64,000 nt of DNA from Ligustrum vulgare (GCA_963555705.1 OY743170.1:16227596-16291595); one strand, 5' to 3'. Shown: positions 1 to 13,155, counted from the stretch's first letter. Notes: generated by a model not told the origin, from the sequence alone. Made by a program: numbers and translations.

Positions 1-28
1 ATGCCAGAACAAAAACAAGACATAAAAT

Positions 29-3000
29 CAACGGCGAATCCAGGATTGTGGTTGAACTATAGCGGACTTTGACTCTTTGACCGTTGACCCTCAAAGGGGA
101 AAATTTATTTAATTTAAAATATAGTAAAAATTCTAATAACATATAAATGCTATTAAACGTAATTTCATTTAATATGAAAATATAGTCCAATGCAAACAAA
201 AATAGTAGGAAAATACATGATATAACCTTACTTCGTAGCTATAAGCTTACATAACTGCATTCTTCGAGATTTCATACTTTAAAAGCGTTGCAAAATTGCC
301 TCATTCTCAGTGACTTTAAAAATATTGCGCTCTGTGCAAATCACCAAACTGTCATTCAACCAATCATCTCCCATACTGTTGCGCAAGTCAGTCTTAATTA
401 GATTCATAGCAGAGAATGTCCTTTCAACACTTGCAGTTGCAACGGGTAATATCAAAGTCAATGTGATTAACCTATAAACCAATGGAAAATAACAAGAATT
501 TCCCGTTTCAACTAACTTCTGAGCTAAGTGAGATACACTGTCGAGGTTAAAGAAATTTCTTTCCCTTGTCACAAGCACAAAAATTTGTAAAGTTGAGGTC
601 TAAGTAGTATGAGGTCTTCACTGGTGAAGTCTGAAGGATAGAACCATGCCAAACGAAGCAATTTAGCCCTATCAAAAGCTGCAAATGAGGCTTTTGGACT
701 CAAATGTGAAATGCAAATCAGGAGCTCAATGGTTGTCTTTGGAAAACGATCATTCAACTCTTACAAGATTGAGTCTATCACGTGACAATACAAATCAACA
801 TAAAAGCAATGATAATAAGTCATCTACCGAGCTTCACGCCTAGGTCGACCTCTCATTGCAAGATTATCATCCATATTGGGCACCAGTACATGTCTACCAA
901 CATAAAATTCAATCACCTCATTCAATAAATTATCCCAACCATTATCCCTCAAGTTCTGCAATGCATACTTACACACGTCCAACAAATTCATAGCATTCTG
1001 AATATCCTGATCTTTTTCTGTAAGGCTTGTGAAAGACTAGTAATAACAAGAACTTCTAACATAAAGTGGAGAGAAAACACAAATTCAAACTCTTGCATAC
1101 CGTTCATCTGAGTTTTGGCAATTGCTCTTTGCTCTGTATTTGTGCCATCTCGTGCTATATCCTCAAGAACATCTATGATATTATTAAACATAGCAATAAA
1201 GCAAGTAATGGTGAGTAGATGCGATCCCCATCTAGTATCACCTGGTCTTGCCAAACTCATTTCCTGAAACTTACTAGTGCCACTAGAAACTTCACCACCA
1301 TTAAGCTTCATTAGAATCTCAGAATGATAGCTTGTTCGAAGAGCATCTACACGCTTACATGATGGACCCACCAAATTCATAGTAGTAGTAAGAATAAGAA
1401 ACAAATCACCAAGCATATCATTTCTACGTGCCACCAAAACAATAGACAATTGAAGTTGGTGTGCAAAGCAATGAATATAAAAGTCATACAGATTCTCTTT
1501 TAAAATTAAAGCTTTCAAACCATTGAACTCGCATAAAATATTGCTTGCTCAGTCATAACCTTGACCTCTCAAGCTAGATATGCTCAATCCATGCCTAGAA
1601 AATGCTTCATCAATAGCATCTTTGAGTGACCGAGCACAAGTATAAGGTACATGAGAAATTTCCAAAAAACGTTCCTTAACTTGTCCATTACAGTTTACAA
1701 ACCTCAAAACCACTGCCATTTGTTCCCTTACAGAGTTATCTCAAGACTCATCAACCAATATTGAAAATAAAGAATCACTCATCTCTTTTATAATAGCCTT
1801 TGTTGTCTCTACGACGCAATAATTAATCAAATCCTTTTGGATGTTCGGAGAAATCATTTGGTCATTTCCTGGTGCATTACTGAACACTACATTTGATACT
1901 TCCTCACAACGAGCTGCATACCATTCTAGTAACTCAATTAGATTCCCTCTATTAAGTGACTCTTTCGTCTTGTCATGACCACAAATAGCCAATCCTTTCA
2001 TTAGGAGGAATCTAGTACAATCTAGGATCGCAGTCAACATCATCTTATAACTTCGTTGTTGAAAACTATCCTTGACTAGAAAATGCAAAGGAAATACTTT
2101 GTTTTTGATTCATCAAAATGGTGCACTTATTGAAAGTTTCATTGTGAACACTGTCAACAAATCCAACATGATCTCTCAAAGTCCTATCGTGCCTCCAATC
2201 CCTAAACCTAGTCTTAGTGAATACATATCCACCTCCTTGACCCCCTCTATCAGGTTTGAACAAGTAGCAATACAAGCAAGAAGAAGCATCTTTTTGGATA
2301 CTGTACTCCAACCAATAAAATTCAGAGAATCATTTTTTCCTAAAACACCTTTTATCATTTCCCATTTGTCTACTAGGGAAGTCATGTACATGAGGTTGAC
2401 AATGTCCTTTCTTTAATTATGCCATCCTAACATCATCCCTAATATTAGGATCATATGACTTGGTAGGTGGACGTTTCCCTGGGTCAGACACAAGATCATC
2501 GAGGTTAAATTGACTCCGAAACTTCTTTGTGTTATCATCGCCTACCAATTCATTTGCTTGGATAAAATCAGTGTCTTGTGTAGAACTAGATAAACTAGGT
2601 TGTGACTTCCGTTTCGGTTGGAAACAACGTTCCATATAATGATATAATCGACAAACTGCTGGAAATATATTCAAATTTATGTAAAAAGCACAATTAATTC
2701 ACCAATCACAATTAATGACAGATAATTCGCAAATAAGCCATTTCTAAGCTAAATAATCAAAACCCCCCAAATTCCAAACAAACAATTAGTATCCAGTAAA
2801 ATAAAAATTAACAAAATCTACTATCAGTGAAAACTTTAGAATTGATTGCTTTAGAAATTAGAATCATTAATCAATGTATAACACAAAATACTCATAAATA
2901 AAAAGGAGAACTCACAAGTGACTAGAAGAAATTTAACAGAAATTAAGTTTTCTTAAGCTAGGGTTTTCTCAAAAAGTCAAAATCAGTCACTAACATGTTC

Positions 3001-3439
3001 CTAAACAAAGCTAGAGGTGGATGCATGGAGTAGACTGCAGGCAGCAGACTTCGAAGAGGTCGTCGATTGACGGTGGCACTGGGTGGCGTCACGGCAGACT
3101 CGCACGGTCGGTCGCACCTCGTGCTTGAACTTCAAAAGTTGAACTGAAACTACGAATTGTATCTATCTGGATTCACCGCGACTGCTAAATAAGGGAATGT
3201 GCAAATGGATTGGAGTCTCAAGTTTGGACGGATATAATGGATATACTTAATAAATTGGGTTTGAGTTTGGAATTGGGCCAAAATCAATTTTTATTTTTCT
3301 AGCCCATTTGCACAACAAAAAAAAAAGAACTGCTTCCTGTTACGTATATTAAAAAAAGAATTAATTAATAAATCTGAAAATCCAGCTGGATCCAGCACGA
3401 GCGGCCGAATGGGCTCGTGCAATGCTAGATCTGCCCCTG
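29..3439 (-). mobile_element. hAT superfamily DNA transposon, complete ends, defective
   Basis: The ends are defined by a perfect 8-bp target duplication, CATAAAAT, at 21-28 and 3440-3447, the length expected for hAT. Reading inward, the right terminus (minus strand) starts CAGGGGCAGATCTAG and the left starts CAACGGCGAATCCAG, an imperfect terminal inverted repeat of the CAGGGGCGGA type common in plant TTF-zinc-finger hAT elements. The interior carries a broken transposase on the minus strand. About 0.75 kb between the right end and the first coding block holds no recognised gene and would contain the promoter and leader. Confidence 0.85.
279..2674 (-). pseudogene. hAT transposase pseudogene (TTF-type zinc finger / DUF4371 / hAT dimerisation)
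   Basis: Five minus-strand blocks, in order along the gene. 2674-2417 is an N-terminal part that ends in the context KSYDPNIRDD, usual before the zinc finger. 2311-2066 is the TTF-type zinc finger (ASSCLYCYLF, then FTKTRFRDWR). 2088-1741 and 1518-988 are DUF4371 / RNase-H-like parts (for example FAHQLQLSIV, DTRWGSH). 578-279 is the C-terminal hAT dimerisation region (LPVATASVERTFSAMN). Stops and frame changes separate the blocks, so no functional transposase can be made. The domain order matches the plant family often annotated as zinc finger MYM-type protein 1-like. It lies wholly inside the element defined by the 8-bp duplication. Confidence 0.85.
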
Positions 3440-4139
3440 CATAAAATGTCACTATTCGTCCCAGATTACCCTATTGAACCTGAAACGTGACGTGCGCCAA
3501 TGATGGTTCCAACAAGACGTCTGACGTGGCTTGACCTGCTTTGAGTATTAATAATTTAATAAAAAATTTGTCATAGTTTCCCTTATAAATTGAACTAAAA
3601 CCACCTCAAAAGTAATAAAATCTGCTAAACATCTATCTCACCATTACACACTAACCAAACTTTTGTAATCAATTCGACCACTTTAGCATAATTTACAATA
3701 CAACCCATGAATATAAAACTAAGAAAATGCAGTGATCCATCAACTTAAATACTTAATCGAATAAATCATACAATCTTATTAAGTATGAGGCATGACTTGG
3801 CAGATCAACATGCTCGAATTGCTTCTTAACTCATATTCACCTCCCTTCCTAAAAAAATATGTAGGAGAAAATATATGAGCTTTTGACTCAGAGAATGAAA
3901 ATTTTGAAATGAATATATTTTGTAAACCATTAGTGAAAATGTAATTTTTATTTCATAAAGCTTTTGCAACTTAAAATCAAGTCATACTTGTTAAACATAA
4001 TTTTTCATAAGGATTGTGAAATGATCTATTACGTAACTGATAAATGGTATTATTGCATAACTGATAAGCTGTAATATATGAGAAACCACACCAAAAGGTA
4101 ACCAACTAAATCTAAAATATGTATCTAGTCATACGTGCG

Positions 4140-4495
4140 TAAACTGTTGAGCACCTTCGTACTCGGCCCAAAGACTTTCTGGGTAAAAAAATGGATACCA
4201 AAGATCTCATATCATATATGCACTCTTATACATGGCCCAAAGTCCCTCTGTGCATAAGAGTAAATCTTAAGTTCCTTTGAACACAGGCCATAGGCTCCCT
4301 CCGTGACAAAGCCTCAAGATTTGGATAATATTAATTAGTATGTGGGCCAAAGTCCCCTCCGTGCACTAGCACAAGATTCTTCAAACGCAGGCCATAGGCC
4401 CCCTCCCTGATGGAGAAAATCTCAAGTCTTCGAATAATACAATCTAGTACACAGGCCAAAGGCCCCGTCCATGCACTAGAACAAGATTAGATAAC
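4140..4495. repeat. degenerate tandem repeat, unit about 110-120 bp
   Basis: At least two full imperfect copies (about 4262-4375 and 4376-4487), with a partial copy before them. Each contains the phrase CAGGCCATAGGC..CCCTCC followed by GGCCAAAG..CC and GCACTAG.ACAAGATT. No coding frame runs through it. Otherwise 3448-5168 shows nothing recognisable; this stretch may be internal sequence of the LTR element that follows. Confidence 0.6.
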
Positions 4496-5168
4496 CACAT
4501 CAAATACTTTTGGTGATTTTGAAATTCGTATATGCTCAAGTGGACTAATCATACTGGTATAACATGATAATAGAACCATTGTGCTAAAACAAACTTATAA
4601 AACATTTGTTTTGAAAATCATGCGTCGCTCATAATCATGCTAAAAGCAAGTCCTCTCAGAATCATTTGTAGCGTATAAAAATCAATATAATAGAAATACT
4701 TGAATAACGAAAAGCTTTTTAAGTTCTTAAAAGAAATAAATTTTCCACTCACAGAACTATTGACTGGAATCTAGCTGGGCACATAGGCATGATCCAATCT
4801 CCATATCATTTCTTGAAATAACAATATAAATCTCTTGTATCAAAACCAATAATATCAAACCATTAGAAATTGGCTAATAACAATAGAATTCTCTTCCAAT
4901 TTTTCTCTTGTTTAAAATTAAGGAAGTCTATACTTTATGCTTTTCTTTTCTATAAAATTCCATAATTTCCAAATCATGATTAATAAATATAGAATCCAAG
5001 CAAGCTCACTCAGTGTTCTTTCAATTGAGACTTATTTTCTCCTGCTATTAAGTATTGGAATTGATTAGTTCTCAACCTTATTTGAACAAACAAAGGTTGT
5101 TTGGTATTTTAAACTAAAGTAAGAAAGAGACCAGATTGTAGAATTGTTTTTCTCAAGTGATTGTAAAG

Positions 5169-6386
5169 TGTTGGGATGCACGATTTCGCCATAACTAATA
5201 ATATTAATTCCATTCCTCAAGTTATATTCGTATATATGTGTTTGATCGAATTCACTAATGTATATTTAAATTCCTCTCTTGAGTTTAAATCAATTATATT
5301 TAACTAAGTCAACTATATATCTCTATAGAGGATCAGAATTATTCCTTAACTAAATGTATAAAACATAAGAATTCAATATTGATCACATGCAACCACAAAT
5401 TATATCTGTCTTTTTGTTGAAATTTCTAGATTTATTAACTTGATCTAAGCTATTAACTCATCTTTCGGATTATGAAAACAACTCATGATATCAATGAATT
5501 AGTAGCCAATTAATTCACGCATTAAATACAATAATAAATCAATACATGCAACATATACACAAAACTTGAAGTTTGAAATTAATAAAATAAAGTTAGGCTA
5601 CATCGTTCATCCCAATTTATATATTTAGTTACACATCACGAAGAAATAATGAATGCAAGAAAAATAAAAATAAAACATGATGGAGTTTATAAAATCAACA
5701 AGAAGAAAAGAAATCTTGCACCAAGAGTTAATTCCTCGTTATTATAATCTTCTAATATCCCGCCTTTTGCCTTGCTTGAATCTACCAAGAAATCGATGTT
5801 AAAGTACCAATAACCTTCATTAGGAGGTTGAGAAAAAGTCCTAAATTCATGAGTTTATAAGTTGGGGAGAAAACATAGTAGAATAGGGTAAAATTTTGTC
5901 AAAACCCACACAAAACGACCCACGGTCAGCCCAGTTGGAAGCCTGTGCGATCGCGTGGAGATAGGTTATTTGGAACTGCCTAGAAAAATCGTGTATGGCG
6001 CGATCGCGTGGTTGTACGATTTAGTGCAATGTTCAACTTTACCACTCCATTTAAGTTGGTCCTTGTGCTTTATTAGCGCATCAACTCCTCATCTTCTGAT
6101 TTGATCATCTTGACCCCTAAAGTTCTGGTTTTTTTCAAATGAGTCCTTTCTTCTCTTAATTTCTTCAATCAAGCCCTCGACCTTTTGACTTCTTCCAAGT
6201 TAACACCAATTTACCTCCAACTGCCTTCAACTTGACCTTTATTTCCTAAATTGTTTCATTCACTCACTTTTGGGATAAAAGCTGAAACAACAATAAATAA
6301 ACACAACTTAGGTAGAAATTATTCTAAAACGAAAATAAAATATCCTAATCTTGACGTATAAATAAGTGTATAAAATATACTTATCA
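5169..6386 (-). mobile_element. non-coding LTR retrotransposon fragment (one LTR plus internal start)
   Basis: On the minus strand the unit starts TGATAAGTATATTTTATAC at 6386. The stretch of about 786 bp from there to about 5601 matches, in diverged form, the whole of 8859-9646. That makes this part an LTR, and 5600-5169 the beginning of a non-coding internal region. Shared landmarks are the palindromic terminus, the reddish-GC CGCGTGGT segment and the final purine-rich block. No protein-coding potential is visible. I found no target duplication, so the outer end is uncertain. Confidence 0.5.
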
Positions 6387-7839
6387 CCTCATAAATGGCA
6401 CACCTAATAATAAATAGGAGCGATTCTAAATTGATGGTGAATACTATGTGAGCTTACTTTTAGAAATTATATACAGTTTATTAACAAATGACATAGAATT
6501 GACCAAACCCATAAGAATTTTGTTTTGTAAGTTTGGATTTTTACTCTGTTTCAAGAGACTTTCATTCCCATATTTTGTGATGCCTATTTTTTATTTGGTA
6601 ATCAAATCTCAGGCAGAGAGGTTTGTGATTATATTACCTAGATAGCTAATTAGTGATTCAGTTTTACTAAATTTTAATATGTTTTAATTGTTTTTTTTCC
6701 CCTATTACATAAAAGAAATTGATCTGCAAATTTATTTCCTTAGGTTCGAAGAAGGCATGGTGCAATGTGGTTAGAAAATAGGAAACTCGATAGATTTGTC
6801 GTTTATTTATTGAGCTAGGAACCCCACGTAAGAGTATAGTAATATCATTCGTGTTTACTTATTATTCTGTGAGGAATTGAAGCTCCATCATTTTTTCCAT
6901 CTACTTTGAACCTACCTAATTTCAGCCAGGTCTTTTTAGGTTGATTATGTCTATGTTGGGCATCAATCTTAATTAAAAAATCCTAGGTAACATTTGTTAG
7001 TAATTTGATTCAGTTCAATGCTATATAAATCCTATAAAATGAAAGCACCTGGACTTAACAAAATAAATTGCCCAACACTTCCCCTTAGTTCTTAAGAAAA
7101 AGGTATGCTTGTCTTTCTTTTCTGGATAACAAGACCTAGCAGGAAGTGTCATCCAGAATTTGCAGACATTTTTTCGAGCAAAGTACAAGAATGTTAATAT
7201 CTTTTGATTTTGATAGATTTTGAACTTCAAGTTGATATTCTATATCTGTCAAATGAACAACATCTATACCTATTACAAATCACCGAGGCTGATATTGAAG
7301 GGTTTGAAGCAAACTATAAGGAGGTTTTCTAAAATTTGTAATACTCTTAACAAAATTATTATTATTATTATTATTATTCAAATTGTCACTCCCTGTTATT
7401 ACCTTTTATTGATTTTTTCTATTGTTTCGTGTCAGTACATTATATGTTGTCAATGAAATATATCCGTGTATAGAACGGGTGTGAAAGTAGTTTTTACAAA
7501 TTCATTAGTTACAATTATAATTAATAGCAAAATTGAAGTTAAATTATAATTGTAATTAATTAAGATTTGTAACTAATTTAATTAATTTTAAAAGTAAAAT
7601 GAAATTAAGTTACAGAAGAAGAGAGGTAGAAAGGGGAGAAGCCAACACAGGAAATTGGAGGAGAAGTCATCAATAGTCCAACTTTATAAACGATTTAAAC
7701 AACTAATAGTCGTCAATATGATTTTCATTTTCTGATTACCTAATCTTCATAATATGTTCTATATTCTTAAGATATCTTTTAAAATACCTGATGCTTAAAA
7801 ATAAGCATTTTAAAGTTTTGTATTTGTGTACTTAACCCT
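6387..7839. other. no gene recognised; contains an (ATT)n microsatellite
   Basis: AT-rich sequence with only short open frames of no recognisable content. An ATT trinucleotide run lies at about 7356-7377. A near-palindromic stretch at about 7495-7590 (ACAAATTCATTAGTTACAAT and its inverted form) looks like remains of a small inverted-repeat element, but no target duplication was found. Confidence 0.4.
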
Positions 7840-9900
7840 ACTTAATAAACAGAGGCCCATCAAGAACTATTAACTTTAAAACTCATGAGTTTCTTTGGTT
7901 AGGAAGTCATCCTAATTACTCATTCTTTAAAGTTTTTGGATGTAGAGCTTATGCAAATCAAAACCAAGGAAAATTGGGTCCTAGACCAAAAAAGCCCTTT
8001 TTGAGATCTATTATTTACAAAAAGAAAATAATAATAATAAATAAATAAATTGTAATAGTGAATTTTCAGAGATTGTGTGGTTAAAAAGTAAGAAATCTTT
8101 TTGATTTACATGTAGATTTTTTTATTGATAGAATAGTGGTTGAAAATAAGTTTTGGAAAAAAAAGTTTTGGATAATAGGTCTCAAACAAGGGCAAAATGT
8201 GTTTTTTGGTATAAATAGAAAGAGTAAAATGATATAGGTTGTGGGTCAAAGAAAGTCAGGGATTAAAAGTTATAATCAGTAGAAACATTGTGTTTAAGGA
8301 AGATTTGGTGCCTTGCATGATTAAAACGGGATCAAAACTTGATGACACCAGGCAAAAGCAATTTATAATCAGGGAATTAGATGATCTCAGTCACCATACC
8401 ACAAATGTGGATACTCCTATTGAGGTGAAACAACCACATCATAATGTACAAGTCGATCAGACAACTTAAGGTGATACTGAAGTTACCACAGAACCTGAAA
8501 TTGTTGAACAACACTATTTGATTGACTATCTATGTCTCTTTATACTGCTATTGATGATTTCTTTGCTGAACCTGATATTTATACAGAAGTTGTTGCATGT
8601 ACTGATTCTAAAAATTGGTTTGCAGAATTGCAAGAGGAAATTGATTCTTTAAATAAAAATAAAACCTAGATATTGGGTGAAAGACCCAATAAGAAAAAAA
8701 AAATATTGATTGCAAATGGGTTTTTAAAATAAAGGAATGTGATTTAAGTAAACAAGATAAAAGGTAGAAGACTGGGTTAGTTGCTAAAGGTTTCTGTTAT
8801 GTTTTTAATGGTCTGCACTAGACTAGACAAGAATTAGTAGTATTAACTATGGTGAGATTGTGCGTCCCATCTAGAAAATTAGTTGTTCATCACAATTGAA
8901 TTAAAAACACAGTAAATTTAATAAAATAACATGTTGAGTTTATCAAATTAATAAAGAGAAAATGAAGTCTTGAACTAAGAATCAATTCCCCGTTGTTGAT
9001 CTTCAATTTTCAAACATTTTCCTTGCTTTGATCTCATAAAAATTTTATATAAGAGTGATGTAGAATGTCACTGAGAAGCTGTGAATTAAAGGTCCATAAT
9101 TCAAGTCCTATATGTTGTATATATAGGTTTAGGCAAAAATCTAGTAGAACAAAGAAGAAACCCGTTTAAACCACACCCAAAAGCCCAACTTACGGCCCAG
9201 TCGGAATAGCGTGTGACCGCGCAAGACTAACTGTCGTGGTCGCGTGGTTATTAGATTTCAAAACTGCCTTTTTCTGGACACACTACGCAGTTTTGCTATT
9301 CGCATGCAATTTCCATCTTTCATTTCTTCCAACTTAGTCCTCCTCATTTATTTACGCCTCAAGTCATTCATCTTCTAATTTAATCAATTTAGTACTCACA
9401 CTTCCGAATCTTCCAATTTAGCTCCACATTGCTTCATGATTAACTTTCTCAGCCTCCAAGTGATACAATTTAGCTTCAGTTATCATCTAATTCATCATTA
9501 TTTTCTTCAATTGCTTCATTCTGTTGATTTTGTGATAACATCTGAAATCAAACCAAATAGTAACAAGCTAGGTAGAATTTATTCTTGGACGATAATATAA
9601 TATACTACATTTTAGATATAAATAAGTGTATAAAATACACTTATCAATAATGTTCTCCTATTTTCTAAAAAATGTCATTCACCTAAGAAAAAACATATGT
9701 TTTATGATAAAACTAAGCATGTAGACGTCAAGGCTCATTTCATAAGAGATATGGTGGAAAATTGAATGGTTAAATTAGAAAAGATTCCAATTCAATTAAA
9801 CCCTTCTGATACGGGAACGAAAGTATTACCATTGAAAAAATTAAAAGATTACATGAATACACTGAATATTGGTTCTTATTAATGTTTTTACAAGAACTAG
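7840..9900 (+). pseudogene. Ty1/Copia polyprotein relic (integrase, start of RT, end of RNase H)
   Basis: Plus-strand translation in several broken frames gives Copia landmarks. 7850-8000 has the end of the integrase (ELW-like FLWLGSHPNYS.FKVFGCRAYA..NQGKLGPR). 8239-8469 is an open piece with VIISRNIVFKED, typical of the integrase C-terminal tail. 8600-8720 has the reverse transcriptase start (WFAELQEEIDSLNKNKTW). 9680-9880 has the RNase H tail (KTKHVDVKAHFIRDMV). The central reverse transcriptase is missing, and a solo LTR lies between the halves. Old, non-functional. Confidence 0.75.
8859..9646 (-). mobile_element. solo LTR inside the Copia relic
   Basis: 788 bp that on the minus strand begins TGATAAGTGTATTTTATACA and ends CA, homologous over its length to the LTR part of 5169-6386. 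It splits the Copia reverse transcriptase/RNase H region. The bases on each side (GAGAT and ATAAT) do not form a clear 5-bp duplication, so the insertion is old or rearranged. Confidence 0.55.
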
Positions 9901-11547
9901 CATTCAGCATGTCTAATGTACTTACTCTTTTTTTTTATTGCATAGACCAAAATGAAATAAAAAGGGAGTTCTAGTCGACTGTTGGTGCACTCAAGCTTGT
10001 AGCAAGGTGGAAAATGTGGATTATACTACTTCACTTGGTGATAAAACATGTTCTGAAAATGCATTTTTTAGACCACAAAAGAGTTTTTAAATACTTCGGT
10101 CCAACTTTAGGTTGAGAAGAGTTTTATTCTTTGTACATTTGGGGGCTGCGTACAAGGTTCTATCCTTCTCTTAGCTTTCTCTGTTTAAACTTGTTTAGGG
10201 GGATTCTCACTTCTACAATGCTCTCTTTGATTTTGTTGAGTAAATCGCAAGAGTCTAGGTTGTAATATGTGTAATCTTGGGTAGAAGGTTTTTTTATGAA
10301 ACCTTTAAACAGTTAGGTTTGTTCAAATTTGAGTTGTTTTTGGTCTGAATTTTGATTTATTTTTTGCCGCTGTAAACTTGGTTTGTTCATAGTAGATTTG
10401 AGCGTAAATCTCATTCATGCGGATTGTTTAATGGGGGATTAGGCGTTTGAAGTGATCATCGAACTTCCGAGACCTTTGGCCAAAAATCTTGTATTCTTGC
10501 TTTATCTTTTATATTCTAAGTTTGTCGCCTCAAATTCCTTTAGATCCTTCATTTAAAAAAAAAAAAAAATCAAGACTGTCTTAATTTCTAAAGTAGTTAT
10601 TTTTAATGGATGGAGTGCAAGTTGTCCATATATCGATTTAAACTCGGCTTTTATCCATAAAATACAAAGACACTGATACAAGAGTGATTCTACTTATACA
10701 GAGCCCTGGATGCTCAGGTTCCTTACAGTAGCAGCTACAGTAAGGGACATGGATGTTCGGCCCATGTACAAGTGCATTTTTCCCTGATACAAACTTATTA
10801 AAAAATTTCTCATATTGGATTGAATTAGAATTCAATCTTGCTACTAATACATCCATTTGGACATACATGTTGGCAAGTAGCGTAATTATGCCATTCAATT
10901 TTTCACACATACATCATCTTTTAAATTAATAATCACCATACTTTCACATCAATTTTTTTTTTTTTTTGTAAACTTCTTTTTAAAATATGTACAAGTGGAA
11001 TTTTTGGATTAGAATGACTATCTTATTAATTAGTAATGCTTTCTCTTCTACAGTGAGACGTCTGTATATAAGGATATCCGTACAAAATGCATTTTCCTTT
11101 ATTAATTAAAACCAACTCTAGAGTGTCAGCTTAGTTACCCAGTTACCCTTATCAAGCCACTCACTTTATGTCTAGTTTCCCAACTACCAAGACGTTCGTT
11201 TTTCTTCAATCTTTCATATCAACAAAAAAAAAGGTGTAAATTGATGAGTTTTGCTACATTTATAATGATTTTGACAATAAGATTAATAATTAATTTATGT
11301 GGTATAATCCTATTTTTTTATTCATTACATCAACTTTTAAATCAACGATCAACAAACTTACACATCATCTAATTGTCAACTATATTATCAAATACATTGT
11401 ACAAATAGAAAAATTGATTGCAGCTTGGCCACGTGTACAGATGTACTAATTTACATGCATCTTGACATAAAAATTGACAATGTATGATGAATTGTGCTAC
11501 AGGGAATACAGGGCCCTCAATGTAAGGGTCTTGTCCCTTCATTTTTT
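9901..11547. other. no gene recognised; probable Copia 3' region and intergenic DNA
   Basis: 9960-10500 follows the Copia RNase H relic and is T-rich, as expected for its 3' untranslated part or LTR. The 90-residue minus-strand open frame at 10638-10910 has no motif I recognise and AT-rich composition, so I do not call it a gene. The rest holds poly(A)/(T) runs only. Confidence 0.4.
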
Positions 11548-11953
11548 GAGTAGGGCCATGCTACACAAACAAAATGGATTACAAACTGGATGAGACACCC
11601 CTCACATAGAGAGGAGTCCGCACACTGTGGGACCTTCCTATATGTGAGTAGTGTGTCATTCAGTTTGTCATGTATTTTGTGTGTTTAGCATTATTCTTTG
11701 GAGTAGGACCATGCTACACAAACAAAATGAATTACAAACTGGATGACACACCCCTCACATGGAGAGGAGTCCGCACACTGTGGGATCCTCCTATATGTGA
11801 GTAGTGTGTCATTCAATTTGTCATGTATTTTGTGTGTTTAGCATTATTCTTTGGAGTAGAACCATGCTACACAAATAAAATGGATTACAAACTGGATGAC
11901 ACACCCCTCACATAGAGAGGAGTCTGCACACTGTGGGACCCTCCTATACGTGA
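11548..11953. repeat. tandem triplication of a 153-bp fold-back unit
   Basis: Units begin at 11548, 11701 and 11854 (GAGTAGG.CCATGCTACAC), giving an exact 153-bp period twice; the third copy breaks off near 11953. Each unit is itself a near-perfect inverted repeat. The left half (CTACACAAACAAAATGGATT, then ACTGGATGACACACCCCTCA) is the reverse complement of the right half (TGTGTCATTCAGTTTGTCAT, then ATTTTGTGTGTTTAGCA), around a centre near CACACTGTGGG. It looks like a MITE-sized fold-back element that became tandem. Confidence 0.85.
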
Positions 11954-12176
11954 TTGAAAAATAATTTGAAAAATATGAATGATTAAAAAGTGATTTAAAA
12001 AATATATTATCTATAAATAAATGTACCAAACAAAAACATGATTATTGCACACATCATATTAGTCCTTACATTAACGGCCACAATCTCGCCACTATGTACA
12101 ATTTTTCATTTTTTCAATTTCAATTGATTATAAGCTCTATTTATTAAAAGTTTTTTTTTTTTTTTTGTTTAAAAAC

Positions 12177-12202
12177 ATATATATATATATATATATATAT
12201 AT
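12177..12202. repeat. (AT)n microsatellite
   Basis: About 13 AT dinucleotides in AT-rich DNA with no gene nearby. The whole of 11954-12552 is AT-rich and shows no coding signal. Confidence 0.9.
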
Positions 12203-12552
12203 TTTCTAGATAAAATGAATTATTGAAAAATAAAGAAAAAAATATGTATGATTAAAATTTCATTTGAAAAATTGTATTATAAGGAACATGTTTGCCAAAC
12301 AAGGGCTTACAAGAACCGCAACTTTTTGTCAAAGGAATTATCATAGGAATCATAATTAGTAGTCATTTTTTTCTCCTCCTCCCACTACCAAATTCCTCGT
12401 TTGTTACCTTTATTTTAAATCTCATTTTTTTTAAAATTTATTTTTAACAACACATTTTATTAATAAAATAATTTACGCAAATCAAAAAAAATATCTTATT
12501 TTATATTCTCCAAATTTTACTATTTAAAACAACATTATTTTGAAATAATTTA

Positions 12553-12729
12553 GCCCTTGTTTGAGCCCATTATTTCAAGTTAAAATTTGATCTTTGAAAA
12601 TCTAATAATTAAAAAATGATTTAAAAAGTAAAAAATTGTGAGCTTTAACTTTTTTGAATGGTTGAGATTGATTACTGTAAAAAAAAATTTGTTAAAAAAA
12701 AAGAGAAATAATGGATCTCAAACAAGGGC
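12553..12729. mobile_element. MITE, 177 bp, with long terminal inverted repeats
   Basis: The left end GCCCTTGTTTGAGCCCATTA and the right end, whose reverse complement is GCCCTTGTTTGAGATCCATT, form inverted repeats of about 25 bp (both continue into TATTTC). The flanks are TTTA on the left and TTAG on the right, compatible with a short T/A target duplication. The same GCCCTTGTTTG end recurs near 12290-12310 and 12860, so relatives lie close by. Non-coding. Confidence 0.7.
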
Positions 12730-13149
12730 TTAGTTCATTCCAAATGTCTTCTGACCCAGTATTCTAGTCTCTGCCCTTATCCTGACTTAATGGCACTGTA
12801 TTTTTGTATTCGTTCTATTTTCAAGGCACAATCTGGCCTATAATTTTTGATCGAATAAGTCCTTGTTTGTCCTCATTTTGTAAAATTTATTTTTAACTAT
12901 GCATTATTATTAAATTCATAATTTTTTTTATCTAAATCAAGGGGCTAAATATCGAAATTATCCACCAGTTTCAATTTGTACAAGTAAAGATTAATTTAAA
13001 TGCAAAAAATTATCAACGCACATATACTTTTAGAAATCATATTATTTAGCAAACATAAATAAAAACGTCACAGAATTACATAAGTTCTGCCCAGAACACA
13101 ATCAAAGATACAACAATGGAGGAAACTTTTTTTTTTTTTTTTTCACGCT

Positions 13150-13155
13150 TTTATT
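13150..13155 (-). terminator. poly(A) signal of the dehydrin gene
   Basis: AATAAA on the minus strand, about 40 nt into the presumed 3'UTR exon that begins at 13195, downstream of the dehydrin stop codon. The position and sequence fit a plant near-upstream polyadenylation element. Confidence 0.55.

Noticed and set aside
10638..10910. 90-residue minus-strand frame with several cysteines
   Set aside because: No motif, no neighbouring exon signals, A/T-rich setting; chance is the simpler explanation.
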